Source: Bacillota bacterium (lineage in GTDB: Bacteria > Bacillota > Clostridia > Christensenellales > SZUA-584). Taken from it: DNA of 64,000 bases. A program made the position numbers and the translations under genes. The first letter of the stretch is position 1. Each line of letters starts with the position of its first letter. The stretch spans positions 1 through 64,000 of the forward strand of contig JAEWRI010000036.1 of the NCBI GenBank assembly GCA_023460085.1. The letters are read 5' to 3'. The notes below the pieces were generated by a model, which saw nothing but the letters and a program-made list of their open reading frames with translations, had not been told where the DNA came from and did not search any database. Positions 26,237 to 33,565 of this stretch are shown here, piece after piece.

Positions 26237-26958
26237 CTACTATAAGTATTTTTATCCCCCTCCGTCATTGCGAGGAGGCGCAGCCGACGAAGCAATCCCC
26301 CCACCCTCCGTCATTGCGAGGAACGTAGTGACGAAGCAATCCAAAAACAGCCGGGGCGACACAGTGGCAGCACCCATTGGCTCTGCCTCGATACAGAAAC
26401 CCTGCATCAGGAATTGCTTCGGCAGCTGGATTGCTTCGCTCACCCACCCCAAAAAGCTGTGCTTTTTGGGGGCCCCGGTCGCTCGCAATGACGCGCACTA
26501 GTCATTGTGAGGAGCGCAGCCGACGAAGCAATCCCCCCACCCTACGTCATTGCGAGGAACGTAGTGACGAAGCAATCCAAAAACAGCCGGGGCGACACAG
26601 TGGCAGCATCCATTGGCTCTGCCTCGATACAGAAACCCTGCATCAGGAATTGCTTCGGCAGCTGGATTGCTTCGCTCTGCTCGCAATGACGGGTAATGCC
26701 CCCTCCGTCATTGTGAGGAGGCGCAGCTGACGAAGCAATCCCGCCACCCTCCGTCATTGCGAGGAGGCGCAGCCGACGAAGCAATCCAAAAACAGCCGGG
26801 GTGACACAGTGGCAGCATCCATTGGCTCTGCCTCGATACAGAAACCCTGCGTCAAATCTTGCTTCGGCAGCTGGATTGCTTCGCTCTGCTCGCAATGACG
26901 GGTAATGCCCCCTCCGTCATTGTGAGGAGGCGCAGCTGACGAAGCAATCCCGCCCCTC

Positions 26959-27380
26959 CGTCATTGCGATGAAAGTAGTGACGAAGCAATCCAGAAAAGG
27001 CGGTATACCATGATAAGCCGTGAGAAAAAAGGTTACGTCTACATACTGTTCAACAAGCGAAAGGGCACTTTGTATACCGGTGTCACCTCGAACTTAATCA
27101 AGCGCATTTATGAGCACAAGAATAAATCAGCAGAAGGATTTACTTCAAAGTACAGCGTGGATAAGTTAGGGCACTATGAGATCTTTGAAGACATCACCGA
27201 GGCTATCGCGCGGGAAAAGCAAATAAAAGGCGGTTCACGCAGCAAGAAGATTGCTTTGATTGAGCAGAATAACCCTGAGTGGAAGGACTTATATAACGAA
27301 CTGCTGTAGTTTCTGGATTGCTTTGCTCACCCACCCCAAAAAGCTGCGCTTTTCGGGGGCCCCGATCGCTCTCAATGACG
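26959..27380 (+). mobile_element. Composite palindromic unit D carrying a GIY-YIG gene
   Basis: Left end CGTCATTGCGATGAAAGTAG (26959 on) closes with CGAAGCAATCC at 26992. The right end (27315-27380) runs from GGATTGCTTTGCTC through a CCCC...GGGG hairpin module to CTCAATGACG. These ends match those of the gene-less units, so D looks like the autonomous version and the others like non-autonomous derivatives. This is inferred from shared ends; mobility is not shown. Confidence 0.6.
27010..27309 (+). CDS. Small GIY-YIG nuclease inside the palindromic array
   Basis: A 99-residue single-domain GIY-YIG protein (UrcA/UPF0213-like). The core is present: YVYILFNKRKGTLYTGV (the GIY and YIG strands), Arg in IKRIYEH, and Glu in AIAREKQIKGG. 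Nothing looks broken, so catalytic activity is plausible. Its lower GC content contrasts with the repeats. The gene occupies the core position of one composite palindromic unit, with 17 bp from the left half and 5 bp to the right half. It may cut or copy the repeats, by analogy with REP-associated transposases (inference). Confidence 0.88.
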   Translation: MISREKKGYVYILFNKRKGTLYTGVTSNLIKRIYEHKNKSAEGFTSKYSVDKLGHYEIFEDITEAIAREKQIKGGSRSKKIALIEQNNPEWKDLYNELL

Positions 27381-27839
27381 CACACTAGTCATTGCGAGGA
27401 GGCACAGCCGACGAAGCAATCCAAAAACAGCCGGGGCGACACAGTGGCAGCATCCATTGGCTCTGCCTCGATACAGAAACCCTGCATCAGGAATTGCTTC
27501 GGCAGCTGGATTGCTTCGCTCCCCCACCCCAAAAAGCTGCGCTTTTCGGGGGCCCCGGTCGCTCGCAATGACGCGCACTAGTCATTGCGAGGAAGCGCAG
27601 CCGACGAAGCAATCCAAAAACAGCCGGGGTGATACAGTGGCAGCATCCATTGGCTCTGCCTCGATACAGAAACCCTGCATCAGGAATTGCTTCGGCAGCT
27701 GGATTGCTTCGCTCACCCACCCCAAAAAGCTGTGCTTTTTGGGGGCCCCGGTCGCTCGCAATGACGGGTAAAGCAATCCATCCCCCGCCGTCGTGCTGCC
27801 GTAAATCCAGTCAATCTCTATCTGTTTCAAGGAGGCGCT

Positions 27840-28331
27840 ATGCTCGGCCATTTCGGATTTTCCTACGTCGGTCTCATCTATCTGCTGATGCTGTGGGTTC
27901 CCAACATCATCTGGGCCAGAAACAAGCCTGCGGACTACGGCCCCGCGCAGGAAAATAAGGTGCTGGCCGTGTTGGAGCGCGCCGGACAGGCCGCCTGCAC
28001 CGCCAGCCTGCTGCTCTTCTCCGACACCAACCTTGCACCGTTCACCGCGCGGACGCTGTGGCAGATCGCTTCGTTCGCGCTGATGCTGCTGTACGAGGGC
28101 TTCTGGATACGCTACTTTACGGGCGAGCACACGCAGGCCAGCTTCTACCGCAGCTTTCTCGGCATCCCGGTGCCGGGCGCGACGCTGCCCGTCGCGGCGT
28201 TCCTGCTGCTCGGCGTGTACGGAAAGGTGATCTGGCTGATTGTCGCATCCGTTATCCTCGGCGTGGGACACATCGGCATCCACCTGCAGCACCGGGCGGC
28301 GGTTATCCGCAAAGCCCGAGCGGCGGAATAG
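27840..28331 (+). CDS. Hypothetical four-helix membrane protein
   Basis: 163 residues with about four hydrophobic spans (YVGLIYLLMLWVPNIIW, IASFALMLLYEGFWI, LPVAAFLLLGVYG, VIWLIVASVILGVGHIGIHL) and a basic C-terminus. AAGGAGG lies 7 bases before the ATG, supporting the start. No catalytic motif is recognised. It begins shortly after the palindromic array and has no obvious partner. Confidence 0.7.
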   Translation: MLGHFGFSYVGLIYLLMLWVPNIIWARNKPADYGPAQENKVLAVLERAGQAACTASLLLFSDTNLAPFTARTLWQIASFALMLLYEGFWIRYFTGEHTQASFYRSFLGIPVPGATLPVAAFLLLGVYGKVIWLIVASVILGVGHIGIHLQHRAAVIRKARAAE

Positions 28332-28612
28332 GGCTTTCGCTTTTCGCCGCGCAAACGCGCGAAGGTTCCGCCGAAGCGCGCCCGCCGCGGTGCCACGGCT
28401 TCCCTCATTCTTAACCGGATATTCACAATAAACGCGTAGAAAAGCGGGAATCGGGCCATATATAATCAAGGCAGCGGAGGAAAGAAGCCGCGAGTTTGAC
28501 AATTTACATATATTGAGTATAATGAGAGAGGAATTTATTATTAAGCATTTTTTTACGCACATAAGAGGCCGCTGCCCGAATAAAAATAGGATGAGGGCTG
28601 GGTGGTAGGAGA
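28332..28612. other. Non-coding gap with a strong promoter
   Basis: About 280 bp without a gene. At 28496-28523 (+) TTGACA and TATAAT are separated by 16 bp, both hexamers perfect; this should drive the protease and membrane-protein pair that follows. The DNA after 28480 is clearly more AT-rich than the surroundings. Confidence 0.7.
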
Positions 28613-28636
28613 ATGCTGAGAAAAAGAGGACGCGCC

Positions 28637-29203
28637 ATGTTGGCTGGCTATGGGCTTGGCGAGACAAGCGACCGGAAGATCGCCGCGGCGCTTAACGAGT
28701 TCAAATCCAAAATGCCGGACGAGAAGCTGACAAGCTTTCTGAAGGCGGTTGAAGACAGCGGTATCGAAGTGAAACTGGGGTCCGGTCTTTCAGAGATTGA
28801 GCCCGGCTTGGTCGGGTTAATCAAATTCGGCGACAAGCCGGAACCGAAATCTTCCACCGTATTTATCGATAAGGACGTCGAGCCTGACGATCTTTTCTTC
28901 TATCTCGCGCATGAGGTGGGCCATCATTTCATGCACTATGTCTCCGGGCAGGAGATACCGCAGTTCAGAAACCGGAGCAGAAACTACATCCACCTCTTCA
29001 AGCAATTGCCCAGGGAAGAGCAGGAGGCGGACGTATTCGCGTACAATTTGCTGATGCCCGAGGACAAAATCCGAAGCACCTACGAAATCCTGCGCAATAC
29101 GCATGGGGATAAAACCGACCGAATTATTTCCGAGTTATCCGATTACTTTTTTACCGGTAAAGAATTTGTCATTGCACGGCTGCAGTATTTAGGCATTGCA
29201 TAA
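28637..29203 (+). CDS. ImmA/IrrE-like zinc metallopeptidase
   Basis: 188 residues. HEVGHHFMHY is a gluzincin-type HEXXH zinc motif; EEQEADVFAYNLLMPEDKI supplies the third-ligand Glu helix and the small-residue pattern of the ImmA/IrrE (COG2856) family. The chosen ATG has GAGG 7 bases before it; an ATG 24 bases earlier is only 1 base from an AGGAG. ImmA-type proteases cleave repressors in mobile elements and stress regulons. No helix-turn-helix partner is adjacent; instead a two-helix membrane protein follows after 11 bp. Confidence 0.85.
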   Translation: MLAGYGLGETSDRKIAAALNEFKSKMPDEKLTSFLKAVEDSGIEVKLGSGLSEIEPGLVGLIKFGDKPEPKSSTVFIDKDVEPDDLFFYLAHEVGHHFMHYVSGQEIPQFRNRSRNYIHLFKQLPREEQEADVFAYNLLMPEDKIRSTYEILRNTHGDKTDRIISELSDYFFTGKEFVIARLQYLGIA

Positions 29204-29214
29204 AAGAGGCTTAA

Positions 29215-29730
29215 ATGAGTTCTGACGGCAAGGATAGCGTTGCTTCCATCTACTCTCAAATATTGTCTCGTGTGGTGCGCAGCGATGAGTTCAGCCAGAT
29301 AATTGCTCGCGCCGTCAACAAAAACGAGTCCGCCCAAATCCGGCTTTCCGTATATAAGGAATCGCTGAAATCCTATCTCGGAGAGTTCAGAACCGAAGTC
29401 ATCAAGGATTTCAAGTTCAACCGGGAGCACGACCGAAAGATTAAAAGAGCGTTGGTGCGCATACTGTTCGCTTTCTCAATACTGCTCTTTTTGATATTGA
29501 TATTCACGGTGCTGGCCTTCGTATTCGGCTGGGGAATCGCCGGACGGTTGTCGGCGGTGTTTCAGCTGTCCTTCTTCACCGTGCTGCTGGCGGGAATCAT
29601 CAGCCTGATTACGATCATCTTCAAATACATCTTCAACAAAACGGACGATGTGTTCTACCATTACTCGGTGGATCTGTATAAGCACATCGTCGAGGAAAGA
29701 AGCATTCCCACCGACGATTCCGACAAATAA
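29215..29730 (+). CDS. Two-helix membrane protein paired with the metallopeptidase
   Basis: 171 residues: about 80 soluble N-terminal residues, two membrane helices (IKRALVRILFAFSILLFLILIFTVLAFV region and LSFFTVLLAGIISLITIIFKYIF region, near 85-145), and a short acidic tail. No known family is recognised. It begins 11 bp after the metallopeptidase stop and shares its AT-richer composition, so the two likely form one transcript and one functional module, for example protease plus membrane target or effector (inference). Confidence 0.72.
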   Translation: MSSDGKDSVASIYSQILSRVVRSDEFSQIIARAVNKNESAQIRLSVYKESLKSYLGEFRTEVIKDFKFNREHDRKIKRALVRILFAFSILLFLILIFTVLAFVFGWGIAGRLSAVFQLSFFTVLLAGIISLITIIFKYIFNKTDDVFYHYSVDLYKHIVEERSIPTDDSDK

Positions 29731-29745
29731 AATTCGATGATGCAC

Positions 29746-29773
29746 AAAAAGGCGTCCCCATTCGGAGACGCCC
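29746..29773 (-). terminator. Rho-independent terminator of the Cys-rich repeat protein gene
   Basis: On the minus strand GGCGTCTCC (29772-29764) pairs with GGGGACGCC (29759-29751) with one G-U, followed by TTTTT. It lies about 25 bp after the stop of the gene at 29797. Confidence 0.8.
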
Positions 29774-29796
29774 TTCGTTTGCGCATATGGACGATA

Positions 29797-30534
29797 TCAG
29801 TTGCCGAGGCATCCGGAGATATTGGCCGCGTTCACCGTGCAACCGCCCGACTGGCACTGCGCGATGGCGTCCGCAAGGTCGGAAGCGCTGATGGTGCAGC
29901 CCGAGCCCTGGCAGGAGCTGATGACCGCCGCCACGTCGGAAGCGGAAACCGGGCATCCCGTGCTCTGGCACGCCGCGCTCAGCGCGTCGGCATCCGAGGC
30001 GGAAACCGGGCATCCCGCGTTGGTGCAGGCCGCGGCTAACGCTGCAGAGTCTGCGGCGGAGCAGCTGCCTGTGGTGCAGCCGCCGGAAGCGGGACAGGTT
30101 CCTGTCGCCGCGCAGTCATTGGACGCGCAGCTGCCTGTGGTGCAGTCTGTCGAAGGGCAGGTGCCCGTCAAGGCGCAGTCTGTGGAAGCGGCGCTGACAT
30201 CCGTCGCCGTGTCATCCGTCGAAGCGGCGCTGACATCCGTCGCGGCAGCATCCGTTGAAGCGGCGCTGACATCCTTCGCGGCAGAGTCGTTCACATCCGC
30301 CGCCGCGGCGTCTGCGGCGGCAGCGCCGGTATCCGTCGCCGCGGCGTCTGCGGCGGCAGCGCCGGTATCCGTCGCGGGACAGCCCGTTATGGCTGCGCCG
30401 GCACACGATACCACCCCCGCGGTGCAACCGTCTGTATTAAAGGTTGCGGCATGCGCAACAGTCATCACAGAGCCCATTACCACCAGCGCCATCACGGCGG
30501 TGAGTACTATCGCCCATCTTTTGCTGTTCTTCAT
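29797..30534 (-). CDS. Secreted Ala/Thr-rich, cysteine-rich repeat protein
   Basis: 245 residues. A signal peptide (RWAIVLTAVMALVVMGSV, cleavage near AHA-A) is followed by degenerate repeats: AADAAATDTG twice, DVSAASTD four times, then CPxxxCTTGSC-type pairs, and four copies of a 24-29-residue unit ending in GCPVSASD or GCTISASD. It has about 26 cysteines, most in regular pairs, implying disulfides or thioether crosslinks outside the cell. The ATG has GGAGG 6 bases upstream. No family is recognised; a structural coat or envelope role is a guess. Confidence 0.8.
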   Translation of the reverse strand: MKNSKRWAIVLTAVMALVVMGSVMTVAHAATFNTDGCTAGVVSCAGAAITGCPATDTGAAAADAAATDTGAAAADAAAADVNDSAAKDVSAASTDAAATDVSAASTDDTATDVSAASTDCALTGTCPSTDCTTGSCASNDCAATGTCPASGGCTTGSCSAADSAALAAACTNAGCPVSASDADALSAACQSTGCPVSASDVAAVISSCQGSGCTISASDLADAIAQCQSGGCTVNAANISGCLGN

Positions 30535-30585
30535 CTCGAACCTCCATTGCTTTTTTTCCAAGCGTTTGTTGCTTGGATGTTACGA

Positions 30586-30614
30586 ATGTTACAACTTTAT
30601 TACGTTCGCGTCAA
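30586..30614 (-). promoter_or_regulatory. Promoter of the Cys-rich repeat protein gene
   Basis: Minus strand: TTGACG (30609-30614) and TAACAT (30586-30591), spacer 17 bp. The 5' leader contains a CCAAGC/GCTTGG hairpin (30558-30576) just before the ribosome binding site. Confidence 0.6.
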
Positions 30615-30701
30615 CCCCGCGAACCGCTCCAAATTCTGGTTAAGTCGCTTAAAGGCCTTTCTGAAGCGCTTTCAAACCGGAATTTGCACAGCGCGGCATC
30701 A

Positions 30702-30745
30702 TAAAAGCCGGGGCGTCGACTTTTTGGATGTCATTGCCCCGGCTC
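30702..30745 (-). terminator. Terminator after the FtsW-like gene
   Basis: On the minus strand AGCCGGGGC (30744-30736) pairs with GCCCCGGCT (30715-30707) around a long loop and is followed by TTTATG. It lies about 50 bp beyond the stop of the FtsW-like gene. Confidence 0.6.
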
Positions 30746-30793
30746 TTAGATCCCATGTTCCGTGTACTTTCAATCCCTGCTTTTTGTTGCAAA

Positions 30794-32143
30794 CTACTTC
30801 TTACCCAAAGAAATGATAAGCTTGCCCTCGCTGACCGTAATGAAGTTCGGGTTCCGAATGATATTTTTATCCTTTATAATGTCCCCGATTCTGAACACGG
30901 ACAGCATCATCCCTATCAATGTTAAATTGAGGATGGCCGCCATATTGCCATGTGAGATCAGCGGCAGCGAAATGGGCGCGAGCAGCGGAAGCCCCAGATT
31001 CGCCATGACATAGCCCGCCGCCTGCATGGTAAACGTCATCATGACGGACGTTGATACCAGCAGCGCCAGAACGCTTTTTTGTTTGAAGCACAGCATAAAG
31101 CCTTTTACAATGAAGAAAAGCAGCAAGCCCGCGATGACGATCAAGGCTACCCATCCGACGTTGAAAATCAGATAGGTCAGAAGGTAATCCGCGCTGCCGC
31201 CCGCCCAGGCGACGGCCGACGTTCCGCCGGAAACCGCGCCGTGTCCTATCAGGCTGGAGCCCGCCAGCAGCGTTCTCACCTGAGCCGCGATGTAGCCCAT
31301 ATCCGTGCGATAGGAGGATGGGTCGAACACGGCCTGCAGCCGCTCCCACCGATAGCTTCCGTACAGCACCGCAAAAACCAGCAGCAGCACGAGCACAACC
31401 GGTATCCATACCAGCAGGTATCCCCGCAGCACCTTGACATTGAACCAGTTCTTCGAAATGGCGAGGCACAGCATCACCAGCCCCGATACCGCGAAAAGCA
31501 GCAGGCCCGATGTGGAAGGAATCAGGAAGGCCAGCGCCGCCGGAAGCAGAAAGCCCAATCCGCAAAGTATAATCCCCCAATAGCCTTTGTTTCTTGCCGC
31601 GTATACGATTGCCGCATACCCGAGCGGGAACAGCAGCGTCAAAAAACCGGCATAGCGATAGCTTCCGTTGACTTTCGGAGTCAACAGAATCGCCGCGGCC
31701 GTCAACGCCAGTATGATCAAATAAACCGTTTTGGGATGCTTTCCAATCAGGGTAAAGTCCATAAAATATGCGCCTGCCATCATCGCCAGCCCGGCGGCCA
31801 TCGAAATGACCGCGGGCGTCAGCCATTGCCCGTCACCGCTTGCCCAGAATATGCGGATCAGCCACCCCGTAAGCATCAGTGCCGCCGTCAAGCCGAGCAT
31901 GCTCCATTGCGGTTTGGGCCGATGGGTGTGGTCAAGCGCGGTTCCCACCGCGACGGGGTCCCCCATCTGGGCAATAGCCTGGTCGGTAGCCGCCGCTTCC
32001 TCCGCGCCCTCCGCCATGTACGCGTCCCGCTGATCCATCATGTGATTCTCAATTTCTTCCGCAATGACGGGATGCGCCTTTTTCCAATGAATCTGTTCAC
32101 AGACCGTCAGCGAGTATTCTTTAATCTTTTCAAACGGCTGCAT
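30794..32143 (-). CDS. FtsW/RodA/SpoVE-like membrane protein with N-terminal permease prefix domain
   Basis: 449 residues. The first 75 or so are a soluble, charged domain (IAEEIENHMMDQRDAYMAEG, then MGDPVAVGTALD) of the permease-prefix/HAAS type that often follows PadR regulators. Then about ten membrane helices with SEDS traits such as KVNGSYRYAGF and LPLISHGNMAAILN, where canonical FtsW has a SYGGSS-like segment. SEDS proteins polymerise peptidoglycan glycan chains; whether this variant keeps that activity is uncertain. Its ATG has GGAGG 8 bases upstream and overlaps the PadR gene by 14 bases. Confidence 0.85.
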   Translation of the reverse strand: MQPFEKIKEYSLTVCEQIHWKKAHPVIAEEIENHMMDQRDAYMAEGAEEAAATDQAIAQMGDPVAVGTALDHTHRPKPQWSMLGLTAALMLTGWLIRIFWASGDGQWLTPAVISMAAGLAMMAGAYFMDFTLIGKHPKTVYLIILALTAAAILLTPKVNGSYRYAGFLTLLFPLGYAAIVYAARNKGYWGIILCGLGFLLPAALAFLIPSTSGLLLFAVSGLVMLCLAISKNWFNVKVLRGYLLVWIPVVLVLLLVFAVLYGSYRWERLQAVFDPSSYRTDMGYIAAQVRTLLAGSSLIGHGAVSGGTSAVAWAGGSADYLLTYLIFNVGWVALIVIAGLLLFFIVKGFMLCFKQKSVLALLVSTSVMMTFTMQAAGYVMANLGLPLLAPISLPLISHGNMAAILNLTLIGMMLSVFRIGDIIKDKNIIRNPNFITVSEGKLIISLGKK

Positions 32144-32471
32144 AGCTTGCACCTCCGCGCAGTACTTTTTCGACTGCCTCGGAATACGCCGCCCATTCCT
32201 GCTGTTTATCCAAAAGCAGCCTTCTTCCTTTGCTGCTCAGGTGATAGTACTTTCGGATTCTCGCGCTGTCCGCGTGATCGTCGTAAGCGCTCACTACGCC
32301 TTCATTCTCCAGGCTGTGCAGAATCGGATACAGCGTCCCGGCCTTCAGATTAAAAACGTTGCCGGATTGTTCGGAAAGCGCTTCGATCATCTGATACCCG
32401 TACATATCCTGGTTCTCCAGCAGCTTCAGTATCAGCATGGTGGTATTCCCCGCCAGCAATCCCTTTTCCAT
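32130..32471 (-). CDS. PadR-family transcriptional regulator
   Basis: 113 residues with the PadR winged helix: MLILKLLENQDMYGYQMIEAL, then LKAGTLYPILHSLENEGVVSAY and RKYYHLSSKGRRLL. These regulators usually repress their own operon and respond to stress ligands. It overlaps the FtsW-like gene by 14 bases, so they form one unit. An operator-like dyad lies over its promoter. Confidence 0.93.
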   Translation of the reverse strand: MEKGLLAGNTTMLILKLLENQDMYGYQMIEALSEQSGNVFNLKAGTLYPILHSLENEGVVSAYDDHADSARIRKYYHLSSKGRRLLLDKQQEWAAYSEAVEKVLRGGASYAAV

Positions 32472-32486
32472 CGCCGCATTCCGCCT

Positions 32487-32539
32487 CCTATATATAGACT
32501 ATCTATCTATAGGATATATCGGCAATCTATATATGTCAA
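32487..32539 (-). promoter_or_regulatory. PadR operon promoter and putative operator
   Basis: Minus strand: TTGACA (32534-32539) and TATCCT (32511-32516), spacer 17 bp. CCTATA (32487-32492) and TATAGG (32508-32513) form a dyad that overlaps the -10 box and the start site, with ATAGATAG repeats between. This fits autoregulation by the PadR protein. Confidence 0.6.
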
Positions 32540-32588
32540 GCGAAAATAAAAGCGCGCTCCCTCCGAACGCGCTGCCAAAACCGTCAGC

Positions 32589-32837
32589 CTACAAGAAGCG
32601 TTCAAGCTTGAAGCCGTGAGTGAGAAACAGTGAAAACTGTTTTCCGTCCAGCATGCTTTCCACAAGCTGCAGATGCTTTTTTCCGATGCGGTGGATTCTC
32701 TCCCCGTCATTCGCTGTTGAAACCGCCTCGGCATATTCCCGCGCCGCCTGCTTGCGCCGCGTCTCCCTTCCGGGGAAATCCGGCCCGAACAGGCGCTCCG
32801 GTGATTTGCGTGCCTTGCGAATACACCGTTCCTCCAT
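32589..32837 (-). CDS. Small hypothetical basic protein
   Basis: 82 residues, rich in Arg, Lys and Glu, with YAEAVSTANDGERIHRIGKKHLQL in the middle. A GAGGGAG site lies 8 bases before the ATG, and the gene starts 13 bp after the DUF1697 stop, so it is probably co-transcribed. No family or motif is recognised. Confidence 0.6.
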   Translation of the reverse strand: MEERCIRKARKSPERLFGPDFPGRETRRKQAAREYAEAVSTANDGERIHRIGKKHLQLVESMLDGKQFSLFLTHGFKLERFL

Positions 32838-32850
32838 GCCCGTTGCTCCC

Positions 32851-33393
32851 TCAAAGCCGCGCCAATTCCAGCAGCTTTCTCGCGGTGTTGGCGTTGCGGA
32901 TGGTGATGAAATCGTACACCGCCGTGCCCACCACGCGCAACAGCCGCGTGCGCGAAAACGTCGCCACCGGAGCGGACCAGAAGATGACGCGTCCGACATG
33001 CGCGGTTTGCTCGTATTGGGGCTTCAGCTGCCCCACCTGCGCAAAAACGTCCTCTGCCGACGCGGGCGCGACGACGAAGATGACGTTGTGCTTGGACTCC
33101 TTATCGGCGTCCCACCACGGCGGCGCGCCGTCCATCGCTTCCGATAATTCGGACGCGGAGAGTACGCACACCGGCACGGAAAATCCGAAGTGCCGCGCTA
33201 TCACCGCGCTGACGCGGGTCTGCAGCGCCTCGGGCGCTTCGGGCTCGCAGGAGAACAGCACGTTGCCGCTTTGTATATAGGTAGAAACCTCAAAAAAGCC
33301 TTCCTCCGTCAGCCGCGCCGAGAGCTGCGCCATGGGCAGCATATGGTTGCCGCCCACGTTGACGCCGCGCAGCAGCGCGATATATTTTTGCAT
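32851..33393 (-). CDS. DUF1697 family protein
   Basis: 180 residues. It begins MQKYIALLRGVNVGG and continues with TYIQSGNVLFS, the standard hallmark of DUF1697 (COG3797). The ATG chosen lies 6 bases after AGGAGG; a second ATG directly abuts that site. Function is unknown; members are common in Gram-positive bacteria. Confidence 0.93.
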   Translation of the reverse strand: MQKYIALLRGVNVGGNHMLPMAQLSARLTEEGFFEVSTYIQSGNVLFSCEPEAPEALQTRVSAVIARHFGFSVPVCVLSASELSEAMDGAPPWWDADKESKHNVIFVVAPASAEDVFAQVGQLKPQYEQTAHVGRVIFWSAPVATFSRTRLLRVVGTAVYDFITIRNANTARKLLELARL

Positions 33394-33491
33394 GGGCATC
33401 CTCCTGCTTTTTTTGCATTATAACACAATCGGCGGGATGCTATAGTCCGTTTTTTGGGTATACCATCCCCATCCATTTTCGCTTTTTATTG

Positions 33492-33520
33492 TTTACATCT
33501 TGCATAATTTGTGATAGCAT
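33492..33520 (+). promoter_or_regulatory. Promoter of the large Ig-repeat protein gene
   Basis: TTTACA (33492-33497) and TAGCAT (33515-33520), spacer 17 bp, 45 bp before the ATG; GGAGG precedes the start by 6 bases. Confidence 0.5.
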
Positions 33521-33565
33521 AAATCGACAATATGTTCGCCCTAATTTCATACTGACGGAGGATTT

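Larger units (their letters stand above)
26263..27766. repeat. Array of REP-like palindromic elements (six composite units plus single halves)
   Basis: Half-elements of about 28-36 bp run from CGTCATTGCGAG to CGAAGCAATCC and are themselves hairpins (ATTGC...GCAAT). Composite units consist of two halves in opposite orientation around a core: A 26309-26493, B 26545-26691, C 26752-26900, D 26959-27380, E 27388-27573, F 27581-27766. Single halves lie at 26263-26298, 26501-26534, 26706-26741 and 26915-26950. Units A, B, C, E and F share an almost identical core of about 95 bp; in unit D the core is replaced by the GIY-YIG gene. Apparent ORFs reading through the array are repeats, not genes. Confidence 0.9.

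Noticed and set aside
26268..26895. Several short ORFs on both strands within the palindromic array
   Set aside because: They are translations of the same repeated DNA in different phases, without ribosome binding sites.
26263..27766. CRISPR array
   Set aside because: Repeats are palindromic composites with identical, not variable, intervening cores and irregular spacing; no cas genes are near.
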